From JAGOBX01 sp036733285 (lineage in GTDB: Bacteria; JAGOBX01), in NCBI GenBank assembly GCA_036733285.1, contig DAINAU010000225.1, forward strand, positions 1-6,093: a DNA stretch of 6,093 nt, in the 5' to 3' direction. The position numbers and the translations under genes were made by a program. The notes below the pieces were generated by a model. The model was not told the origin of the DNA. It saw only the letters and a list, made by a program, of their open reading frames with translations, and did no database searches. Shown piece after piece: positions 5,634 to 6,093 of this stretch; position 1 is the stretch's first letter; the number at the start of each line of letters is the position of its first letter.

Positions 5634-6093
5634 TTACTCTTCATCGCCGTCAATTTCGTCTTCTGCCTCGTTTTCAATACCGCCGCTCTGTATTGTAGAC
5701 ATCGATTTTAATTCGTCAAGCGTCATCCTTTCAGGCATAGTCTGATTAAACTGTTCAAGACGTTCTTCCGATAATTTTTTTAAATCAATCAATTTTCCAT
5801 CTACGTCCATAACTTCCATTCTTAAACATAATCCCTCGAGTTCGTGAATTAATACGTTGAACGATTCCGGTATTCCGGACGGGATTGTTTCCACTCCCTT
5901 GACTATCGATTCGTAAATCTTCGACCTTTCGAAAATATCGTCGCTTTTTACTGTCAGCATTTCCCTTAAAGTGTATGCCGCTCCGTATGCTTCAAGCGCC
6001 CATACTTCCATTTCTCCAAGCCGCTGACCTCCGAACTGAGCTTTGCCTCCAAGCGGTTGCTGGGTCACTAACGAATAAGGTCCTATCGACCTC
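5634..6093 (-). CDS. rpoB: DNA-directed RNA polymerase subunit beta, C-terminal fragment
   Basis: Beta is the second large catalytic subunit of RNA polymerase and the target of rifampicin. Only the last 152 residues are here, in frame from base 6092; the rifampicin-binding region is outside the window. The fragment begins RSIGPYSLVTQQPLGGKAQF, followed by GGQRLGEMEVWALEAYGAAY, TLREMLTVKSDDI and IPESFNVLIHELEGL. These are the conserved C-terminal region that packs against beta' to form the clamp base. E. coli beta ends shortly after the equivalent of PESFNVL. Here about 55 further residues follow, including KKLSEERLEQFNQTMPERMT and an acidic end, ENEAEDEIDGDEE. The stop is TAA at 5636-5634. 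The gene is 125 bases upstream of rpoC and presumably cotranscribed with it. The open frame without stops and the strong motifs show it is intact at this end. Confidence 0.98.
   Translation of the reverse strand, partial: RSIGPYSLVTQQPLGGKAQFGGQRLGEMEVWALEAYGAAYTLREMLTVKSDDIFERSKIYESIVKGVETIPSGIPESFNVLIHELEGLCLRMEVMDVDGKLIDLKKLSEERLEQFNQTMPERMTLDELKSMSTIQSGGIENEAEDEIDGDEE

Noticed and set aside
1..6093. Search for an undescribed system, mobile element, CRISPR array or RNA gene
   Set aside because: Nearly all bases belong to five well-known core genes in their usual order. The remaining spacers are at most 125 bases and hold only small regulatory candidates.

Overview
The window is a piece of a core bacterial transcription and translation locus. 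All genes lie on the minus strand, in the order rpoB (3' end), rpoC, rpsL, rpsG, fusA (5' end). This is the widespread rpoBC-str arrangement. No mobile element, CRISPR array, tRNA, rRNA or accessory gene is visible, and the spacers are short (36 to 125 bases).

Reading in the direction of transcription, from high to low coordinates: 6093-5634 encodes the last 152 residues of the RNA polymerase beta subunit. It carries a C-terminal extension of roughly 55 residues, ending in an acidic tail, beyond where the E. coli protein stops. A 125-base spacer with a small GC-rich hairpin leads to a complete rpoC (5508-1264, 1414 residues), which has both zinc sites, the catalytic NADFDGD loop and a large insertion in the trigger loop. 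In the 90-base gap after rpoC there is a convincing housekeeping-type promoter (TTGACT, 16 bases, TAAAAT) preceded by A-tracts. It probably drives rpsL-rpsG-fusA on its own as well as any readthrough from rpoC. rpsL (S12) starts with TTG, a choice forced by a stop codon directly upstream. rpsG (S7) follows after 36 bases, and fusA (EF-G) after a further 73 bases; fusA runs off the window edge.

The genes cooperate as the catalytic core of RNA polymerase (beta and beta'), two 30S proteins (S12 at the decoding centre, S7 at the head and exit-site side) and the translocation GTPase EF-G.

The organism is a bacterium with AT-rich spacers. The long insertion in the beta' trigger loop, comparable to the E. 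coli SI3 domain, points to a Gram-negative-type phylum rather than Firmicutes or Actinobacteria. I cannot name the phylum with confidence; a little-cultured lineage such as Elusimicrobiota is only a guess.

I found no new biological system. The observations worth a second look are modest: the rpsL TTG start abutting a four-codon micro-ORF, a possible RNA structure masking the fusA ribosome binding site, unusual residues in the conserved beta' C-terminus, and the beta C-terminal extension.
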